Source: Muribaculaceae bacterium (lineage in GTDB: Bacteria > Bacteroidota > Bacteroidia > Bacteroidales > Muribaculaceae). From it: a stretch of DNA of 9,665 nucleotides. Both the position numbers and the translations under genes were made by a program. Of this stretch, positions 6,515 through 9,665 are shown one piece after another. The stretch covers positions 1 to 9,665 of the forward strand of contig JAIDPP010000415.1 in the NCBI GenBank assembly GCA_029062725.1, given 5' to 3'. A model generated the notes under the pieces. That model was not told where the DNA came from. It worked only from the letters and a program-made list of their open reading frames with translations, and searched no databases. The stretch's first letter is position 1. Every line of letters begins with the position of its first letter.

Positions 6515-7395
6515 AGAAATTTTACGCTTTCGCAGCAGCTGCAATGATGGCAGTTTCAGCTAATGCAGCAGACGTGATCTACCTTTGCGGTAACGGTGAA
6601 GGTCTTGGTTGGAATCCCGGTGAACCTTTTGAGGTACAGCTTGTAGATGGCAAATTCACTGCTGAGATTCCTAATCTCGTGGAGTTCAAAATCTCTACCA
6701 CTAAATCCGCGGATTCTGAGTGGGCAGGCTACAATGAAGGTGCCTTAACATGTACTTATGGTGACAAACAGGGTGTTGCTGTTGCTCTTGAAGCAGGTGA
6801 TGCTAACATCTCTGCTCCCTGGAAAGGTGACTATACTATAGAAGTCGCCGGCGACCTCTCCACAGTTACTCTTACAACTTCTACACCTGAACCTACAGGT
6901 CCTGCTGATATCTACCTCCGTGGTGACATGAACGGTTGGGGTGCACCCGATGAGTGGAAGCTTGTTGAAGCTGGGAAGAATATCTACAAGGTTGTTCTCG
7001 AAGGTGAAATGGCCATCAAAGCCGGTAACTCTTTCAAAGTAGCCGATGCTGACTGGGGTGCCATAAACTATGGTGCGGCAGAAGGTGAAAGCGACGTTTT
7101 CTTGGACGTTGAGGCAGGCTTGGTGCTTAAGAGCAACGATAACCTCACAGCAAAAGAAGAATGTACAGGTGTAGTATGGGTTAACCTTAACGAAGGTTCA
7201 ACATACGTTCTTCTTACCAATGACAAAGATTTCGTTCCCGAGTGGGGTGATAATTCTGCCGTAGCTACTATCGCAGCTTCCAACAACGTAGCAGTTAAGT
7301 ACTACAACCTTCAGGGTGTACAGGTAGCTAACCCCGAGAACGGTCTCTTCATCGCTGTAAAGGGTGACAAGGTTTCCAAAGTGCTCGTAAAATAA
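6511..7395 (+). CDS. Secreted protein with two SusE/SusF-like carbohydrate-binding modules and a sorting-type C-terminal tail
   Basis: This 294-residue protein has a classical signal peptide, with predicted cleavage after SANA (residue 19), and no lipobox cysteine. Module 1 (about 20-123) starts DVIYLCGNGEGLGWNPG. After a TSTPEPTGP linker, module 2 (about 131-238) starts ADIYLRGDMNGWGAPDEW and contains SFKVADADWGAINYG, the typical SusE/SusF starch-binding-module pattern with conserved tryptophans. The last 31 residues (264-294) start YYNLQGVQVANPENGLFI and end in VSKVLVK. They resemble the type A C-terminal sorting domain of type IX secretion substrates, as found on many Prevotella-like secreted proteins. 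It probably binds alpha-glucan outside the cell and is an accessory to the neighbouring sus operon, although it has its own promoter and terminator. No catalytic domain is visible. Whether this organism has type IX secretion cannot be told from the window. Confidence 0.85.
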   Translation: MKKFYAFAAAAMMAVSANAADVIYLCGNGEGLGWNPGEPFEVQLVDGKFTAEIPNLVEFKISTTKSADSEWAGYNEGALTCTYGDKQGVAVALEAGDANISAPWKGDYTIEVAGDLSTVTLTTSTPEPTGPADIYLRGDMNGWGAPDEWKLVEAGKNIYKVVLEGEMAIKAGNSFKVADADWGAINYGAAEGESDVFLDVEAGLVLKSNDNLTAKEECTGVVWVNLNEGSTYVLLTNDKDFVPEWGDNSAVATIAASNNVAVKYYNLQGVQVANPENGLFIAVKGDKVSKVLVK

Positions 7396-7425
7396 TTCTC
7401 TCACCGGAGAACAAAAAATAACCTT

Positions 7426-7461
7426 AAATGGGTGACGAATTTCAGTTCGTCACCCATTTTT
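7426..7461 (+). terminator. Rho-independent terminator of the secreted binding protein gene
   Basis: A perfect 14-bp stem, 7426-7439 (aaatgggtgacgaa) with 7446-7459 (ttcgtcacccattt), has a 6-nt loop and ends in a short T-run. It lies 31 nt after the stop codon. The A-rich left flank means it could also work weakly in the other direction. Confidence 0.88.
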
Positions 7462-7491
7462 CATCCTCCTTACCTTCCCTCTCCTGAACCG

Positions 7492-7532
7492 CCTCATCCG
7501 ACCAATCGTAGGGACGCATCCCGATGCGTCCG
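7492..7532 (+). repeat. REP-like palindromic repeat, copy 1
   Basis: The unit reads approximately cctcatccgaccaat, then cgtag, then the palindrome. The stem is ggacgcat (7512-7519), the loop cccg (7520-7523), and the second arm atgcgtcc (7524-7531). It shares about 41 bp with copies 2 and 4, including sequence outside the stem. It sits between the terminator and the RAYT gene. Confidence 0.9.
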
Positions 7533-7543
7533 AACGACAGCTA

Positions 7544-7585
7544 CCTTATCCGACCAATTGTAGGGACGCATCCCGATGCGTCCGC
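7544..7585 (+). repeat. REP-like palindromic repeat, copy 2
   Basis: This copy has the same orientation as copy 1 and nearly the same sequence over its whole length (ccttatccgaccaattgtag before the stem). The stem is 7564-7571 with 7576-7583, around the same cccg loop. Only about 11 nt separate it from copy 1, so the two form a tandem pair upstream of the RAYT gene. Confidence 0.9.
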
Positions 7586-7613
7586 AAAATATGTCCCCAC
7601 GACACCACCACAC

Positions 7614-7628
7614 ATTGCGTCCGCAAAA
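7614..7628 (+). repeat. REP half-site upstream of the RAYT gene
   Basis: The sequence attgcgtccgcaaaa repeats the right half of copy 2 plus its cgcaaaa flank, without a left arm. It lies 14 nt before the transposase start codon. A similar half-site follows copy 4 downstream, so the arrangement on the two sides of the gene is alike. Confidence 0.6.
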
Positions 7629-7641
7629 AAACTATAATAAC

Positions 7642-8154
7642 ATGGCAAATCAGCAAACATCTTCCTACCATCCCAATCGCAAATCACCACGCGCGGATTT
7701 TCACGACTATTCCGGCGGTGATTACTTCGTAACTATATGTACAGAAAATAAAATACATTTTTTAGGTGAAATCAAGAATAATATTTTTTACCCAACTAAA
7801 ATTGGTGAGATTGTGCATGAAAAGATCGAATCCCTTTCAAGTCACTATCCTTATTCACAAATCCTAAATTATGTGGTGATGCCGAATCACATCCATATAA
7901 TAATCCGCATTTCTGAATCCGCGGACGCACCGGGGTGCGTCCCTACATTCCGAACACCCTTATCAGTTGTAGTGGGAGGATTCAAACAATCAATTACAGT
8001 ATATGCACGCAGGAATAATATTACCTTTGGTTGGCAACCACGCTACCATGACCATATTATCAGAAATGAAAAAGAAGCCCTGAAAATATCCACCTACATT
8101 GACAATAATGTTGCCAATTGGACACAAGACTGCTTTCATCCCGCAGCAACATAA
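7642..8154 (+). CDS. REP-associated tyrosine transposase (RAYT), Y1 HUH family
   Basis: This 170-residue protein is a single-strand DNA nuclease of the IS200/IS605-like Y1 type, thought to cut and mobilise REP palindromes. Visible motifs are GDYFVTICTENKIHFLGEI (26-44), the metal-binding HUH motif in MPNHIHII (H83 and H85), WQPRYHDHIIRNE (131-143), and the catalytic tyrosine probably Y152 in STYIDNNVANW. The length is usual for the family. An ATG at 7576 would add 22 residues, but it lies inside a REP stem and the extension is unlike RAYT N-termini, so ATG 7642 is preferred. Matching palindromes lie on both sides, as expected for a RAYT and its cognate REPs. Residues about 94-102 (ADAPGCVPT) are encoded by an inverted REP copy, between the HUH and tyrosine motifs. 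The frame is intact and both catalytic motifs are present, so it may be active. Confidence 0.93.
   Translation: MANQQTSSYHPNRKSPRADFHDYSGGDYFVTICTENKIHFLGEIKNNIFYPTKIGEIVHEKIESLSSHYPYSQILNYVVMPNHIHIIIRISESADAPGCVPTFRTPLSVVVGGFKQSITVYARRNNITFGWQPRYHDHIIRNEKEALKISTYIDNNVANWTQDCFHPAAT
7921..7946 (-). repeat. Inverted REP copy embedded in frame within the RAYT gene, copy 3
   Basis: The reverse complement of this stretch differs from copy 2 (7560-7585) by only two bases, and those two bases pair with each other. The T-A pair at the top of the stem has become C-G. On the + strand the stem is 7923-7930 (ggacgcac) with 7935-7942 (gtgcgtcc), around the loop cggg. It is read in frame as ADAPGCVPT. Confidence 0.88.
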
Positions 8155-8180
8155 TCAATTTAATTCCAAACCCGAACCTA

Positions 8181-8222
8181 CCTCATCCCACCCATTGTAG
8201 GGACGCATCCCGATGCGTCCGC
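8181..8222 (+). repeat. REP-like palindromic repeat, copy 4
   Basis: The unit reads cctcatcccacccattgtag, followed by the same palindrome: stem 8201-8208 with 8213-8220 and loop cccg. It lies between the convergent RAYT and phosphatase genes. It has the same orientation as copies 1 and 2 and could also act as a transcription barrier for both genes. Confidence 0.9.
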
Positions 8223-8235
8223 ATTTACCCGGTGT

Positions 8236-8254
8236 GGGATGCGTCCGCAAAATA
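8236..8254 (+). repeat. REP half-site downstream of copy 4
   Basis: The sequence gggatgcgtccgcaaaata matches the right half of the REP plus the cgcaaaata flank of copy 2 (7576-7590). The left arm is missing. It lies 18 nt before the end of the convergent phosphatase gene. Confidence 0.6.
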
Positions 8255-8272
8255 ACCCCGACGCGTTACCCC

Positions 8273-9565
8273 CTATTCCATATACGGGGCAATTTTCCTG
8301 AGATAATAGTCTTTCAGTTCCGACCAGCGGTAATAAGGTCCGCTGACGGGTTCCCCGGGCAATGTGACTTCACGTTCATTGACAAGCGCCTTTACCAAAA
8401 CATCATCCGAATCCGTTGATCCCACAGGACGATAGAAAACCAGCTGAATGTTGCCCGCCATAGGTATCAGGTCGTAGCTGCGGAGGCCGGCCTCCTCAGC
8501 CTCCTCTATCGACCCGAACTCCCGGCCTAAACCATCAACATCCATCAGGGTTATGAAATTTATCAATATGCCGTCATGCCCGTAACGCAGGTTCACACTC
8601 GGACGAGTGGAGTTTATGGCGGTATCGGTGCTTTCTATGATGTTGTTAAGGAGCATACGCTGTGTATAAGGCATACGCCGCTCGGTAAGAGGGGTGTCGA
8701 TACAATGAAGCGTCCACATACCGTTGTCATATCTCCACGCCTCACGTGTCTCATCGACCGTAAACACCTTATCAAGCAGCCAGGGTTGCCCGGTATGACC
8801 CTGAGTGTTGGCCAACACCCAGTAGATATAAGGAAATATTCCCGGCTCAACACTGTCGCGTGCAAACTGAGGGTCGCTCACGAGACGGTCAAGATAATCG
8901 CCCGAAAGTTTATGTTTCTCGCGGTAGTCTTTCAGCACGGTCTCTTCTGCGCGATCCTTGATTTTCCATGCCGGTTTATCGTCATAATTCATAAAATACA
9001 TGTCGGCATAGCTGGCGTCGGAGCTTACCGAAACCTGCGGCGCCACCTCACGAATCCCTTGAAGGCCGTTGAGCATAGAGAGTATGCAGCGGATCACCAC
9101 CGTAGATTTCGCATTTAAATGTGAGGAATCCGAAAATAGCGCCGGATAGTTACGCGCCATGCGGCGTCCGATAGCCTGATGTTGCATGGCTCCTTTGTCG
9201 GAAAGTTCGCCGAGACGGCCGTGAGAAGCCTGTTCAATCTCGCGGAGCGCCTCGAGAGTCTCCCGACCGAGAGGGGTCAGTTTGCCGGCCCTCTCCGCCT
9301 TTTCCAGATTTCTGACCGGCGTGAGGTAATCGTTACCGCCGATAAGCCACCGGGAGCCGTGGCGCCCGTAATGTTCAAGGTGAAAAGGCTCGTAGCCGAC
9401 GGGAGGAGGGGTCTGGGCCGGGGGCTCCTCATCAACATAGGGATAAGCACGGAGGTTGCCGGAAAGTTTATGATAATCGGTCTCGAGATCGGCTGAAGGA
9501 ACTGCCCCGGACGCCCCCGCGGCCATAGAGAGCAAGATAGCGGGAATAGCAAGGATTCTTTTCAT
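8273..9565 (-). CDS. Secreted histidine acid phosphatase (histidine phosphatase clade 2)
   Basis: This 430-residue protein begins with a signal peptide (MKRILAIPAILLSMAAGASG, cleaved about residue 20). The nucleophile motif is HYGRHGSRWL, with R68, H69 and G70. H69 would be phosphorylated during catalysis. A conserved arginine/serine region follows (STVVIRCILSM, 154-164), and the HD proton-donor motif is in YGHDGILINF (H330, D331). PMAGNIQLVFYR (368-379) resembles the late conserved strand of the family. These fit a phosphomonoesterase acting in the periplasm or on the surface. Family members include phytases, glucose-1-phosphatases and inositol-polyphosphate phosphatases, and the specificity cannot be read here. 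The Minpp-type Bacteroides phytase uses HAE where this protein has HD, so I do not call it a Minpp. It is convergent with the RAYT gene, and no functional link to the sus genes is evident. Confidence 0.9.
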   Translation of the reverse strand: MKRILAIPAILLSMAAGASGAVPSADLETDYHKLSGNLRAYPYVDEEPPAQTPPPVGYEPFHLEHYGRHGSRWLIGGNDYLTPVRNLEKAERAGKLTPLGRETLEALREIEQASHGRLGELSDKGAMQHQAIGRRMARNYPALFSDSSHLNAKSTVVIRCILSMLNGLQGIREVAPQVSVSSDASYADMYFMNYDDKPAWKIKDRAEETVLKDYREKHKLSGDYLDRLVSDPQFARDSVEPGIFPYIYWVLANTQGHTGQPWLLDKVFTVDETREAWRYDNGMWTLHCIDTPLTERRMPYTQRMLLNNIIESTDTAINSTRPSVNLRYGHDGILINFITLMDVDGLGREFGSIEEAEEAGLRSYDLIPMAGNIQLVFYRPVGSTDSDDVLVKALVNEREVTLPGEPVSGPYYRWSELKDYYLRKIAPYME

Positions 9566-9665
9566 GTATTACTTTTTTAGAATATTATTGAAGTTGTCTA
9601 AACTAATTTACGAATGTTAAAATGATATTATATTTTCATTCTTTTATTAACCCTTGCGGATCTTT
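9566..9665. other. AT-rich region upstream of the phosphatase gene
   Basis: These 100 nt precede the - strand phosphatase start. Read on the - strand there is a TAGTTTAG (9598-9605), one base from the TAnnTTTG -7 box, but no TTTG at the expected distance upstream. No gene or clear promoter can be supported before the window edge. Confidence 0.4.

Noticed and set aside
7576..7641. Upstream ATG start extending the RAYT by 22 residues
   Set aside because: This ATG is part of the REP stem (atgcgtcc), the extension would translate repeat and half-site sequence, and RAYT homology begins after ATG 7642.
7492..8254. Short repeated units as a CRISPR array
   Set aside because: The copies are palindromic, irregularly spaced, in both orientations and interrupted by a gene. 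They fit REPs belonging to a RAYT.
8576..9118. 180-residue open frame on the + strand inside the phosphatase gene
   Set aside because: It is antisense to a gene with clear catalytic motifs (RHGSRW, HD), shows no family features, and has no plausible promoter.
8273..9565. Assignment of the phosphatase as a Minpp-type phytase
   Set aside because: Minpp enzymes carry HAE at the proton-donor site, whereas this protein has HD (H330-D331). Substrate specificity is left open.

Overview
The window looks like a chromosome segment from a member of the Bacteroidales, probably Muribaculaceae or a relative. Evidence for this is a SusC/SusD-type outer-membrane glycan uptake operon, lipoproteins with acidic residues just after the lipid-bearing cysteine, a Bacteroidota-type promoter (TTTG, 19-nt spacer, TAACTTTG), and a secreted protein ending in a type IX-like C-terminal tail. 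The family-level placement is an inference, because nothing in the window is a taxonomic marker.

Region 1 (1-5084) is the 3' part of a Sus-like operon on the + strand. It holds the C-terminus of a SusC TonB-dependent transporter, a 676-residue SusD-like lipoprotein, and two SusE/SusF-position surface lipoproteins (340 and 492 residues). It closes with a strong intrinsic terminator. The SusD resembles the B. thetaiotaomicron starch SusD, including the W-x-W pair and the C-terminal WxWKG...NGT region, so an alpha-glucan (starch or glycogen-like) substrate is the best guess. No glycoside hydrolase is visible in the window.

Region 2 (5085-6326) is an AT-rich unit with different composition. A 63-nt near-perfect palindrome lies directly upstream of an AAA/DUF4143 ATPase gene. 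It looks inserted between the operon and Region 3.

Region 3 (6327-7461) is a single gene with its own clear promoter, a leader of about 130 nt that holds a 36-codon overlapping upstream ORF, and its own terminator. It encodes a secreted protein with two SusE/SusF-like carbohydrate-binding modules and a sorting-signal-like tail. It plausibly works on the same glucan as Region 1.

Region 4 (7462-8272) is a REP/RAYT unit: a Y1 (HUH) REP-associated transposase gene flanked by palindromic repeats of about 41 bp and half-sites. One more copy, inverted, is embedded in frame in the transposase gene and carries a compensatory stem change.

Region 5 (8273-9665) is a convergent gene on the - strand for a secreted histidine acid phosphatase, followed by its AT-rich upstream region at the window edge.

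The most unusual items are the in-frame REP inside its own RAYT gene, the palindrome beside the DUF4143 ATPase, the overlapping upstream ORF, and the roughly 115-residue insertion beside the predicted ligand platform of SusD.
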